From contig CM041089.1 in assembly GCA_023079485.1 (NCBI GenBank), forward strand, positions 16,349,660 to 16,413,659: a stretch of 64,000 nt of DNA, read 5' to 3'. This DNA comes from Archilochus colubris (taxonomy: Eukaryota; Chordata; Aves; Apodiformes; Trochilidae). Position 1 is the stretch's first letter. Every line of letters begins with the position of its first letter. The notes under the pieces were generated by a model. It saw nothing but the letters and a program-made list of their open reading frames with translations, did not search any database and had not been told where the DNA came from. Shown here in pieces: positions 52,801 through 63,432 of the stretch. Made by a program: the position numbers and the translations under genes.

Positions 52801-54521
52801 TCAAGACCTGAAGGCCTCAGTGGGGTATTTGCTCCAGGACAAACAAATGAAGGTGGTGCAGAACACAGCTGTTTCCCTCCTTCCCAGGATGGTTCATGAG
52901 CAAACCAGGGGGATAAATCCCCCCCCAGAGCACCCCCCAGGACAGACTCACCACTCTCAGCAAATTCCGACGCTCTTTGAAGGTCGCACAGCAACCCAGG
53001 ATGCCAGTAACCATGACAACCACCCCAGCCACCACCAGAATGTAAGCAGTTGCAGAATATGTGCTGGAGGAGAGCAGGCTGATGTAGTCACTCTTCTCAG
53101 CCAGGGTCCAGGTGCCTACAGCCATCACAGCTCCACCAGCCAGCTAGGTAAGAGAGAAGCAGGCAAATGAGAGGCATTTGATCACAGAATCCTAGAACTG
53201 GCTGGGTTGGAAGGGACCTCAGAGATCACCAAGTCCAACCCTTGATCCACTCCCCCCGTGGTTCCCAGCCCATGGCACTCAGTGCCACATCCAGGCTCTT
53301 TGGAAAGATCTCCAGACACGGAGAATCCACTACTTCCCTGGGCAGCCCATTCCAATGCCTGATCACCCTCTCCAGAAAGAAATTCTTTCTCATCTCCAAC
53401 CTAAACCTCCCTGGCACAACTTGAGACCCTGCCCTCTTGTCTTGCTGAGAGTTGCCTGGGAAAAGAGCCCAACCCCCCCCTGGCTCCAACCTCCTTTCAG
53501 GGAGTTGTAGAGAGTGATGAGGTCTCCCCTGAGCCTCCTCTTCTCCAGCCTCAACACCCCCAGCTCCCTCAGCCCTTCCTCACAGCAATTCTGCTGGATC
53601 CCTTCACAGCCTCCTTGCTCTTCTCTGGACCTGCTCCAGCACCTCAAGCTCCTTCCTGAGCTGAGGGGCCCAGAACTGGACACAGGACTCAAGCTGTGGC
53701 CTCCCAAGAGCTGAGCACAGGGGCAGAATCCCTTCCCTGGACCTGCTGGCCACGCTGTTCCTGAGCCAGCCCAGGATGCCATTAGCCTTCTTGGCCACCT
53801 GGGCACACTGCTGGCTCATGTTCACCTTCCTGGCAATCCAGACTCCCAGGTCCCTTTCTGCCACTCTGTGCCCAGCCTGGAGCTCCCCATGGGGTTGTTG
53901 TGGCCAAAGTGCAGGACCCGGCACTTGGAATGTTGAACCTCATCCCCTTGGGATCATCCCAACTCTCCAGTCTGTCCAGGTCCCTCTGTAGAGCCCTCCT
54001 GCCTTCCAGCTGATCCACACTCCCCCCCAGCTTGGTGTCATCTGTGAATTTGCTGATGATGGACTACCAGGATGGGCCTCAGCCCTCTGAGGACTTCCAG
54101 AGGTTCCACTGGGACCAGGAGCACAGCCCAGAGCACTGGGATGGGATGGGCTTTCAGATGACCAGCTCTGAACCCCAGGCAGCCAGGGATCCAAGCTACC
54201 TGCCTGTGCAGAGGAATTCATACTTGAACCTTCCCAAATGTTCTGGGCAAATATGAAATAATGTCAAATCTACCTGGCAGCACAGGGGAAGAAAACAGCT
54301 TTAAATTAGCAAGCCTTTCACTGTGTCTTACTGATGCTCTTTGCCAAAGACTTGATTAAGCCTGAGATTTCTGTGCCCCTCACACCAAAACCACAGTGCC
54401 ATCTCAGTGCCTCTGAAAGAAAACTGCAGCTTCTTACCCAGAAACAAAAGTTGAAGATGAAGAGCAGGTACTTGAGACAGATGGTCCCACATGTTTCCTT
54501 CTGCTCTGTATACTCACGCAT
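40747..54521 (-). CDS. CD151: CD151 antigen (tetraspanin-24), seven coding exons
   Basis: The exons 54521-54438, 53143-52952, 47275-47201, 44805-44701, 43934-43779, 41714-41628 and 40806-40747 join in phase 0 throughout and give 252 residues (human 253). Tetraspanin architecture is complete: four membrane segments, a small loop and a large extracellular loop with CCG at 155-157, a PDSCC motif at 181-185, C192 and C207. Juxtamembrane cysteines C11, C15, C79, C80, C241 and C242 match the palmitoylated sites of CD151. The C-terminal tail has a YKNL endocytic-type motif at 244-247. Family knowledge: CD151 binds laminin-binding integrins (alpha3beta1, alpha6beta4) at the cell surface. Identity is by strong match to CD151 rather than other tetraspanins, for example [14 protein letters not shown] and [13 protein letters not shown]. 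It converges on POLR2L, as in human. Confidence 0.96.
41628..41714 (-). CDS. CD151: CD151 coding exon 6
   Basis: It encodes residues 205-233, [20 protein letters not shown] then VGISIACVQ: the last loop cysteine (C207) and the start of membrane segment 4. The acceptor is CCCTGCAG and the donor is GTAACA. Confidence 0.94.
43779..43934 (-). CDS. CD151: CD151 coding exon 5
   Basis: It encodes residues 153-204, the variable part of the large loop: [32 protein letters not shown]. The acceptor is TTCCTGCAG and the donor is GTAAAG. The integrin-contact tripeptide that is QRD in human CD151 reads RRD here, and the N-glycosylation sequon is NYT at N160. Confidence 0.95.
43984..44003. repeat. CT dinucleotide microsatellite
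   Basis: Ten CT units, 50 bp upstream (in the CD151 direction) of the acceptor of coding exon 5; on the minus strand it reads GA. Confidence 0.85.
44701..44805 (-). CDS. CD151: CD151 coding exon 4
   Basis: It encodes residues 118-152, the first helices of the large extracellular loop, starting [20 protein letters not shown] and ending SAVDKLQQE. The acceptor is CCATCCAG and the donor is GTAGGG. Confidence 0.94.
47201..47275 (-). CDS. CD151: CD151 coding exon 3
   Basis: The 75-nt exon encodes residues 93-117, [20 protein letters not shown] and then IYYQQ, membrane segment 3. The acceptor is TTTTACAG and the donor is GTGAGT. It is too short to stand out as an open frame but matches the family exactly. 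Confidence 0.95.
48246..49165 (-). mobile_element. CR1 LINE, young, 5'-truncated (subfamily B), in CD151 intron
   Basis: About 915 bp, the longest copy in the window. It lies between CD151 coding exons 2 and 3, in the sense direction of CD151. It has long forms at both diagnostic sites plus the extra bases in GAGACCCTTTGTGCCCTC. Confidence 0.96.
51668..51796 (+). mobile_element. CR1 LINE 3' end fragment
   Basis: Near copy of 78-204: ACCTGTCTGGATGCATTTCT to AAGCCCTGCCATGCTGTGAT. It lies in the CD151 intron between coding exons 2 and 3. Confidence 0.82.
52952..53143 (-). CDS. CD151: CD151 coding exon 2
   Basis: It encodes residues 29-92: the rest of membrane segment 1, the small extracellular loop ([17 protein letters not shown]), membrane segment 2 and [15 protein letters not shown]. 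The acceptor is CTTACCTAG and the donor is GTGAGT at 52951. A CR1 ends 37 nt upstream of the acceptor. Confidence 0.95.
53181..54066 (-). mobile_element. CR1 LINE, young, 5'-truncated (subfamily A), in CD151 intron
   Basis: About 885 bp in the sense direction of CD151. Its 3' end lies 37 nt upstream of the acceptor of coding exon 2. It takes up some two thirds of the 1.3-kb intron. Short forms are present at both diagnostic sites. Confidence 0.96.
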
Positions 54522-54541
54522 CTTTCTAGCTCAGCAGCTTT
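54438..54541 (-). CDS. CD151: CD151 first coding exon
   Basis: The acceptor TTTTCAG ends at 54542; 20 nt of untranslated sequence precede the ATG at 54521-54519. An in-frame TGA lies 12 nt upstream of the ATG, which fixes the start. The exon encodes [20 protein letters not shown] and on to FCFW, residues 1-28, with C11 and C15. The donor is GTAAGA at 54437. Confidence 0.94.
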
Positions 54542-56212
54542 CTGAAAACAAAGAAAAATAGAAAAAAAAATAATCAGAAAATCAGTCATGAGACCCCTTC
54601 TCTCAAAAGGCCAGCATCTCTGCTCTCCTCCTGCAAGAACTCACAATTCTGATGTTCTGCTGGAGGAAGCCCTTTGGGCAAACTCATTCAAGTGACTTGA
54701 GGGATGCCAAGGCAGTGTTCACTTGGATAAAGAGCTCTTCCATCCCTCTGGTGACCTACACAGCATGAGACCTTGCACCTTGAGGAAGGCAGATGGTGGC
54801 ACGTGGCCTTCCTGGACTGCCCTCCTCCTCCTCCTCCTCTCGGCCCATCCAACTTCTGGAGACCCATTTTTCTTCAGATCAATACTTCAGTGCAGGGCTC
54901 ATACCCACCAGTGTCCAAGAGGTCAAGTCAAACCCATGAATTGTGAGCAATATCATGGTGAGAAAACCTTGGTACAGTTCATGCTCCCTTCTTCCTATTT
55001 GAACAGAAATAAATGAAATCTCAGACCTGTTATGCAGAAAATCCCACCCAGGATGTGGCTCCTGACTGCAGCCTCTAACTGCTGCTTCTGAAGATGGTGA
55101 CAGAAACCTCCAACATTTATGGAATAAAGTGTCTCAAAAAAACGCTCTTTTCCTCCCTGGCATTAGTTACAGCTGCCTTAAATAGATCCCTCTCCAAGTC
55201 TGGGGTATTTTTAATCTTTCTTAATGTAACTGGGAACATATTTGTTCCAAAGGAAGTGCCCTTTCCTTTTAGAACCCCAACAGTATGTTGGAGTAATTAT
55301 TTCTCTTCCTCAGCCTGCTTATTTCTCATGGCCCTTCAAGACAGCTGTCCCAGCTAACTAAGAGGAAGAAAACAACCCCTGGCATCAGACGAGCTGCCAG
55401 CACAAAACCCCACTGCAGATACATAACTGGGGGTCAGTCCCATGCAGCCTTACAGCTCTGCTGCACTCCTGAGCAGATTTCTTGCTCAGCAGCTCCATAT
55501 CACTTCACTGCCTCCTTTGTCGGTGTCAAAAGGTCTGAACTCTCCAAAACATGTCCTGTCCTCTCCACTGTCTGGCCAGGCAGACAGGACAAAGGCACTG
55601 CCCAAACATCACTGCCAGCATCACCTGGGGGAGGCACTTTGCATGAGCCCAATGAAATCCACTTCACCTCTCCTGCACTCAGATAAATCATCCCTTTCCT
55701 CCCCTGCCAGCCAGCTGGGAGTGATGCAAACACCTTGCACCCATATCAGAGCAAAATACTTTCCTAAATCAGGTGTTTCTCTGGAAGCAGGCAGGCAAAC
55801 AGCCTCTCCTCTCTTCAGTTCATGCTCACTTAGATTACAAAACTTCTTCCCAGAAGTCACAGAGTTTCCTCTGGTGTCCCACTGCAGCCCAGCCATGCAG
55901 AACACTCACCTGCTTTGGCAAACCCACTGCAAAACACCTGAGAGGAAAGGGAAAGAGCAGTGGGTGCACAGAGCTGCACACCAAGTGTCTATCAGGCTGC
56001 TCTGTGGGTCAGTGTCACCTCTGTCACCACATTGCTACCACCTGGCTTCCCAAGGCTGGGAACAGCAGCAACTGCCCACTCTGCAGCATAATTGTATTTT
56101 ATTTGCAGGAAATTGTCTGTTTGCTTCGTGCCAGCCCACTCACAAAGCTCAGACAAGCCCGTGCTATGGAGACTGATAAATGAAGATAGCAGAGAAGGGA
56201 AAGGTGAGAACA

Positions 56213-56555
56213 CCACAGAATGTCAGGGGTTGGAAGGGACCTCGAAAGATCACAGAGCCCAAGCCCTGCCAGAGAACCTGCTGTAGGTCACACAGAACAC
56301 ATCCAGAGGGGCTCTGAATGTCTCCAGGGAAGGAGACTCCACAACCCAAGCCAGGGCTCCCTCACCCTCACAAGGAAAAAGCTTTTCCTTATATTTACAC
56401 GGGAGCTCCTGTGCTCCAGCTGGCACCCGTTACCCCCTGTGCTATCCCTGGGCACCACTGAGCAGAGCCTGGCTCCATCCTCCTGGCACTCAGCCTTCCC
56501 ATATTTATAAACACTGATGAGGTCACCCCTCAGTCAGACCCAGCTCACAGCCTTT
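56213..56555 (-). mobile_element. CR1 LINE, older subfamily
   Basis: CACAGAATGTCAGGGGTTGG, AAGGGACCTCGAAAGATCAC and a diverged ORF2 end (GGGAAGGAGACTCCACAACC), finishing near GATGAGGTCACCCCTCAGTC. Confidence 0.9.
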
Positions 56556-58169
56556 CCAGCAACCCCACCCATGCCTGTCCACCATCACAAGAAAACATTT
56601 TTCTCTAGCATAATGTGTGGTAACAAGAGTTGGCACCAGCAAGCTGTTTGACTGGCAAAGGAAGCAGCTCTGAGATGGTGGCTTATTTCAAGGAGAGTCA
56701 CCCTTCAGTGTTATCTTCAGAAGAGATCAGAACCTCCAGCACTGCTCACATTAATTACCACCTTGCAGCACAAAAAAGGCCCAGGGCAGTGGGGAGGAAT
56801 GGATGCTGGTGGCATCAGATGTGCTGAAAAGGCTTGTCAGTTCTGTGAATGCAGCATTCCTGGCAGGTGACAGGTTTGCAGCTCTCAGAGGCTTCATTTA
56901 GCCACAGAGCAGGAATGGCAGCAGTGAGGCAGCCCCCCAGAACACACAACAGGTACTTCAGCCCAGACCCTAGAGATGCCCACCAGTAACAGACTCTTTG
57001 GGGCAGCACTTTGCTTTTTGCCCATCCCTGCTAACTTCAGGGCCATTTGTAGAGGAAAATGCACCAGAGGTCTGCTGAGACTGACCCTGGTGCATCTCAG
57101 AGGTAGCCAGGGGATGGTAGCAATGCTTGCTGTCTTGAGGCTCTTGTCTCCTTTAGCCTAATTACCCTCCTGTTCCAGAGGACTTCAGGACATCCCCCTT
57201 CCAAAAAAATACCAATATCTATCCCCCCCACCAGAATAATGCTACTGTGTTGGCAAACATCCCCATAAAGCAGGTGCTGGGCCCTAGTGAGGGATGCTAA
57301 CATGACTCTCCTGACTTAAGAGCTTGTAAATCCCAGGCTGGGACTGGGCAGACACAGCTGAGCCCCCACTTGTGCCCAGGTAACAGAGAGTCTGGAATTC
57401 CCCCCAGGAACACAGGTCCTGCTCCACTGCACACAGTCCTGCTGGGTGGCTCGACCTTGCTGCTGGGGGGAGAGAATCCAAATTTCCAGAAAGCTGGCAG
57501 GGAACAGGTCTTCAGGAAAAGCAGCCACAGACACTGGTGGGATTCCTTTCCCCAAGAGCCCAGGCAGTGGGGATGTGAGCCAAAATCTGCCTCCCAGGCT
57601 TAAAGGTGACTTTGAGCCTCGTGGTCCCCAAAAGGCACAGAGGTGTTGGGCTGTGTGACAGCACTGGAATGAACACAGAGGTCTCAGCTCTAACTCACTG
57701 ATGTGACAAGAGTCTCTTGGCTTCAGTCATCCCTAAAACAGGTCCTCAGGAGTGACACAAATCACTCTTGAAACCAGACAAGAGTGAGTAACATCAATAC
57801 ACATGGCTAAACTCTGCTTTAAAGGAAAAAAGCAAAGGTCTGTTCTGACCCACACTGATAATGATGAATGAGCTCCCCAGTGGGCTGCAAATGGTGAGCT
57901 ATGCCATGGGAGTGTATTCACAAATGCATAAAAACATTAATTATATGTGGACAAACAGAGCCTGCAGATAAAAGGATGGGTAACAGTTTGAAAACTAATT
58001 CAAGAAACTGGAAGTTGAGCAGTGTGAAGCCAATTCTCCACTCTGCCACAAACGTTCTGCGTGCCCTTAGTCTGTCCCTTGCCTCTGCTCTTCCTGCCCA
58101 GTGGAAGACCCTAATTTTCCCTAAATCCAGTGATGTTTAAAGATCTGCACAGGGGAATGCCAGGCATGA

Positions 58170-58541
58170 CAGGCTCCAGGTGCTTGGTGTATTGACAAAA
58201 GCCCTACAACAACAGAATTTCACTGCCCCAAAAGTGGTTGTGCCAGTACAGGCTACTTTGACCAGAGAACTGTAACCACTCCTTTTGGGGTTAGTAACAG
58301 CCACACTTACAATGAGAGGACTATTTGTAAGGTCATTTTGGCAAGCACTGATGAGGCATCTTGGCTCAAATATGTCAAAGATGCTACTAATGAAGTGCAA
58401 GAGAAAGGAGTAATAGTGAAGTACATGAAGAGCAAGAAGGCAAAGATGACCTCTGACAGCATCTCAAAAGAAGAAAAACAGAGACTGAGCACATCCTACA
58501 AGCCACAACCTCCCAGCTGGCTAAGAATGTGTGGTGTATGA
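58170..58541 (+). other. Unexplained open frame of 123 codons, antisense to the CD151 5' region
   Basis: The + frame is open from after a TGA at 58167 to the TGA at 58539. An acceptor-like GGCTCCAG precedes 58180. The translation is rich in K, T and S, with five cysteines and the segments ICKVILASTDEASWLKYVKD and VQEKGVIVKYMKSKKAK. The first ATG is at 58338. The VIL...WLKYVKDA pattern recalls the C-terminal helix of chemokines, but the cysteine layout does not fit any family I can name. No polyadenylation signal follows within 1 kb. It may be a chance frame, an exon of an unknown gene, or a decayed gene copy. Confidence 0.25.
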
Positions 58542-59710
58542 CTGCCAGGCAGGGCAGGGGGCACTTCAAAAGTGAAACCATTCCCTGACCTGATTTTCTT
58601 AAGTCTCTCACCCTACTGACACTGAACCCAGGACAAACTGGCCAGAGGCTCAGCACACTGTAAGCTGAGCACTTTGGCTCCAGTTCTGGGTGCAGAGCAT
58701 TGCTTGGGTTCTGGTGCACTAAGCCACCTAAAACCACCATGGTAGGGCTTGCTCTAGCACCCCACATCATCAGCCCACTACATTTTTATTTGCACATACC
58801 CCCAGGCAGCTCACACAGCACGTGGTGAGCACACAGACTCTGCTGGGAGACACCCCCTTACTCAGCACAGCTGCTCCTTGGTGCATGTGCCTGAACTTGC
58901 ACAGTAACTCCACTTCATCCAACAGGGAAAGGAGCCAGGCCTGCAGGCTTTTTCTGCAGAACCTGCCCTACAGCAGCACCTGATGGATGGGGAAGAAGCA
59001 ATGCAAATGAAAATAGCTGCCAGGCCATTAAGAGCATCATTATTTCTTGATTCTCAAATGATATCAAGAAAGCAAGTGTGGAGCAGTGACATCTGTTTCA
59101 CAGCTACCTTGTATGCCAGCACTGAGGTAACTTCCAACATCTTTGCTGACACACACAAGCCTTGCTGCAGGAAATCCCACTGCACCTATGCTGCTGGGAA
59201 AACTCCCAAAGCTGCATGCTCAGCACTGCCAGCACCCCCAGAGGGCACATCCTGAGTGTGGAAGGCAAGGTTCAGCTACCACAGAACCTGCCTGAGCTGG
59301 GCCAGAAAGCCCTGGTCCTGAGCAGCTCTCAGCAAACACAGCAGAGCCTTCCCTCAGGTGTGGATCAATCACCCATTATCTTCAGCAAACTGACTGGAGA
59401 CCTCACTCTCCAGCAAGGCTAAACTCCACCTTTTGAAAGCATAACTTCTGTCATTTCCTTCTCTGGAAGACTGAAACATTATCACTACCTCTTTACCTGC
59501 CCCCTTGAGCATCCTCAGAAAAGGTCTGCTCCTTACTGACTTGCCAGCACACCTCACACAGCCCAGAAAGCAGCCACAAGTCATTAAATAAGATTTTCCC
59601 AGAGAGGAAATCTGATGTTGCAGATTAACAGCTCCAATTTACACCAAGATCAAGTGCCATAACCCAGCCCAGACCAATTTCCAACGTGGGTCAACAGTCT
59701 TGACACTCAC

Positions 59711-59823
59711 CCTTCACCACCAAAGCAGCTCACAGGACCACTCCAAATGTTGAGTCCTCTTCAAGTACTTCCTTCCACACTCTCTATTCTTCCTGGCTCT
59801 GCTGGATTCAGGAAAGCAGAAAG
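59711..59823 (-). other. CD151: Probable CD151 5' untranslated exon
   Basis: On the minus strand a strong pyrimidine tract and acceptor (CTCTCCTCTCCTTTTCCAG) end at 59824, and a near-consensus donor AAGG|GTGAGT lies at 59711/59710. The 113 nt between them contain no ATG, as expected of an untranslated leader exon. It lies 5.2 kb upstream of the first coding exon and on the same strand. No CpG island is seen in 54.5-64 kb, so the true promoter may be beyond the window end. No transcript evidence is available to me. Confidence 0.45.
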
Positions 59824-60596
59824 CTGGAAAAGGAGAGGAGAGATGCAAAGAATCATGAACTAAGCCAATGATCATTTTGGAAATCAGTATTTGGTGATGT
59901 GATATGATTTGCCCCCCAGTCCTCCTTTCACCAGAGAGAACAGGATTTCAGAACACACCTTATCAATGCATTTGGCTGAACTGGAAAGTGTGCACTGAAT
60001 AAGGAGGGGAAGAGGCAAAGGGTGGCAGCAGGGAGTGTGAAGCCCTTCTGAAGGCAGAAAGGAGTCAGCAGAAGGTTGCTATTCAGTGCTGCATCCTGGA
60101 GATGCTGGCACTGCTGCTGTCAGGGCTGGGTATGCCCCACACCCCCAGCTCCAAAGGAACTGGGTGAGAAAGCTCAGGAAGAAGCTCCCTGTGTGCAAGG
60201 GGAAGCCTCAGCTGGAATTAGTGCCCCACAGTGACCATTGCTGCTCCTGCTCCCATGGGAACTGCTTGGGAAGAGGAAAGCACAGAGCTGGCTGTGGATG
60301 TGCATCCACCCTCTGCTCCCAGAACACAAACCAGAGCAGAGGAAAACCCCAGGAAGCAGCCAGCATTTTCCTCAGCCTCTGTCCCTGCTGAAGCAGCACC
60401 ATGACCCAGGGCCAAAGCCCCATGGCAAGCTCTGCTGGCAAACAGCTTCTCTGGGTTGAGATGCCACTGCCAGCCCTCAGCTTCAGCCTCCCAGTGTAAA
60501 TAAATGCCCAGCACCTCCCTCAGAGAAGCAAGAAGTCACAGAAAAGTGCTTTCAAACCCAGAAGCTGTTTCTCTACAGCCTTACTACGTTTATCAT

Positions 60597-61060
60597 GGAA
60601 TCAGTGAATGGCTTGGGTGAGGGTTTGGATGAATGAAACCATCCCATTGAATGGTCTGGAAGGGACTTTTAAAGGTTATCAAGTCCAATCTCCCTGCAAT
60701 GAGCAGAGACTTCTCCAATCAGTTCAGGTTCCTCCAAGCCCCATCCAGCCTTTGTTCCCACTGAGGAGCCATCTACCCCCTCTCTGGGCAACCACTTCCA
60801 GTCTTAAACCACTCACTGGAAAGAATTTCTTCCTCGTATCTAGTCTGAAACCACCTTACTTTTGTTTGAAACCCCTTCTCCTATCACCACAGCCCCTATT
60901 AAAATGTCTGTCCCCATCTTTCTAAGACCTCTTTTAAATACTGAAAGGCTGCAAGAAGGCCACCCCAATCCCTTCTCCAGCCTGAAGAACCCCAGACTTC
61001 TTAGTTTGCCCTCAGAGGAGAGTGGCTCTAGTTGCTGTGTTTTGAATAGAACCCTCAAGA
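60597..61060 (-). mobile_element. CR1 LINE, old and diverged
   Basis: GGAATCAGTGAATGGCTTGG, GGTCTGGAAGGGACTTTTAA and AAGTCCAATCTCCCTGCAAT, then a decayed ORF2 end (CTTCTCCAGCCTGAAGAACC). Confidence 0.82.
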
Positions 61061-62303
61061 GCTGTGGCTCCTCTGAGAGTCAGCAAGAAGTGAGTGCCTG
61101 CCACACCTGAGGACCTTCCTGCTCTCCTAAGAGAGGAGCATTTAGTCCTTCAGCTCATTTTTTCAAGACTGTTACTCCCCCCCAGGGGAGGGATGCACTG
61201 AAATATAACTAACTAAATACTATCTATTGACAATAGATTCCTAACTCAGGAAGGACTTGCATGGTCAGCAAAGATCTGCAAAGAAATGCTTTCTAAAAAA
61301 GGGGTTAATCAAACCTGGGCAAGGTTATGGACCCTTGAAAGGGACCTTAGCCTAAAACCAAGTTCACCACCATTAAGAAAAAGCATGAGAAAGAGCAATC
61401 ACCATGGCCAGGACTGCATGGGTCTGTTCTCCAGCACTACAAAAACACCTTCATAGGGCTTTCCAGCCCTAGCAAAACATATGCAGCCACATCCAGAATC
61501 CCAAAGCCCCCTCAGTGACAACCAGGGAAGCAAACAGCCCCTCCAGGCTGCCAGCCCCCCCAGGAGCTGAGAGGCAGAGACCTGCAGGCACTGGATGGGC
61601 AATGGGAACTCTTCCTGCATCATGCAGCATCCTCCTGTCTCTCATAAGGCCTCCTTTATCCTGAAGGATCCCGAGGCACATGACACTCTTTATACACAGG
61701 AACCACTTCATCAGTCATTGAATGGAGGAGGGGAACAATAACTGGCTCTCTTCTCTCACTCAGAGCACCAGAAACCAGTGCCTGGTGTGTGTCTGCAGGG
61801 AGCTCAGGGCCACGGCAAGGAAGGGAAGGGTTCAGATAGGTCAGCTCAGCCAACAGAAAGACCAACTTCACTGCAGCCTCTTGGTATTTTAATATCTGTT
61901 TTCCCAACTCATTCCCACAGGAGTTTTTTCTTGCTTTTGTTCAGGTTTTGTTTGTTTGTTTGCTTGCTTGTTTTGGGGTTGTTTTTTAAAGAAGGGGTTT
62001 GTCTGCACTGGAGAGATTGCCAGTAGCATCAACCCATATTTCTAAACAAAGCAGTTTGTGCAGCATCAGCTTCTGTCTGTTTTCCCTCCTATTCATTCCA
62101 TCCCATTCCCCTGCATTCACTTCCAGCCCAGCTCTCAGAAGTTAAGCTCTTGGGTCACCAGTGTTTTCAGGAAGTGCTCACAAAGCCTCTCTGCTCTGTA
62201 GCCCCCAAACAATGAAAACAGTAGAATCATAGCTACTTCCAGTCTCATCCCTCCAAATCTCTGCAGCAAAAAGGTGACTGGCTAAAAGCTGGTGGATTTT
62301 CTA

Positions 62304-62317
62304 CCCCCCCCCCCCCC
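62304..62317. repeat. Poly(C) tract
   Basis: Fourteen consecutive C on the + strand, G on the minus strand. Confidence 0.9.
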
Positions 62318-63137
62318 ACAGGATCAGATGCACATCCCATGGCAGGAGATCACCTCACCATGCTCATGAACAAATCATGAGACTTTAAATCCCACGTGCA
62401 GCAGGAGGGAGGATGGACAGCTGGCATGGCAGCACCATTTCCAGCCTCTCAGTGGCTCTGTAACCCCACTGCCCAAAACACCTTTTCCCTCCTTAAAGCC
62501 ACCCACCAAAGACAAAAAGGTGGCATGGTAAGAGGAGCAGGGAGATGAAGCATGGTGAAGGGATGGGTTTCCTCTTCTCTCAACACTGATCCTCCACTCA
62601 CCAGTGGTGCTCAGTTCCCACTGCAGAACACAGAGCTGTAAAAGAGTTTTCAAGGGAGTTGACTGTTGGGGAAACAGTCCAGAAATATACAGGTTGTGAG
62701 CAATCCTGACTTACTTCAATTTACGCCACATTGGGTTAATGGTTATTGAGGCCTAGTTAGAGGCTTTCTGAGAATGAGCTACTGGGAAAGAGATAATCGG
62801 CAACAGAGGAGGAAAATAATTATGTGAGAAGAATCTTTCCATGAGAATGTTTTGTGTAATTGGAATACAAAGCCACCTGCATGATAAGATGGTGTAAACA
62901 AGGCTTCTCTATATAAAGTGAGTGCAAGTTGTTCATAAAGGATTTCATACAATCATATTGGTGTGCACATGGAATCCTTAAGCCTCCACAGACTGTTTTC
63001 CCACAGTTGACAGCACTGCCCTGGCTGTGCCAGAGACACCCACAGACAGCACCAAGCAAGAAGTGCACAAAAAGCTTTTGCACATCACTTGTTTTGCCCC
63101 TTCACATTCTCTGCAGTGCAAACAGAGCCAAAGCCTC

Positions 63138-63432
63138 ATAGAATCACAGAACTGTCTGGGTTGGAAGGGACCTCAGAGATCACCAAGTCCAACCCTTGAT
63201 CCACTCCCCCCGTGGTTCCCAGCCCATGGCACTCAGTGCCACATCCAGGCTCTTTGGAAAGATCTCCAGACACGGAGAATCCACTACTTCCCTGGGCAGC
63301 CCATTCCAATGCCTGATCACCCTCTCCAGAAAGAAATTCTTTCTCATCTCCAACCTAAACCTCCCCTGGCACAACTTGAGACCCTTTGTGCCCTCTTGTC
63401 TTGCTGAGAGTTGCCTGGGAGCAGAGCCCGAC
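63138..63432 (-). mobile_element. CR1 LINE, young, 5'-truncated (subfamily B)
   Basis: About 295 bp from CATAGAATCACAGAACTGTC to TTGCCTGGGAGCAGAGCCC. It has the long form CCTCCCCTGGCACAAC and the extra bases in CCCTTTGTGCCC. Confidence 0.95.

Noticed and set aside
55442..56176. A 244-codon + frame
   Set aside because: No family resemblance and no gene context; it ends just before the antisense CR1 at 56213.
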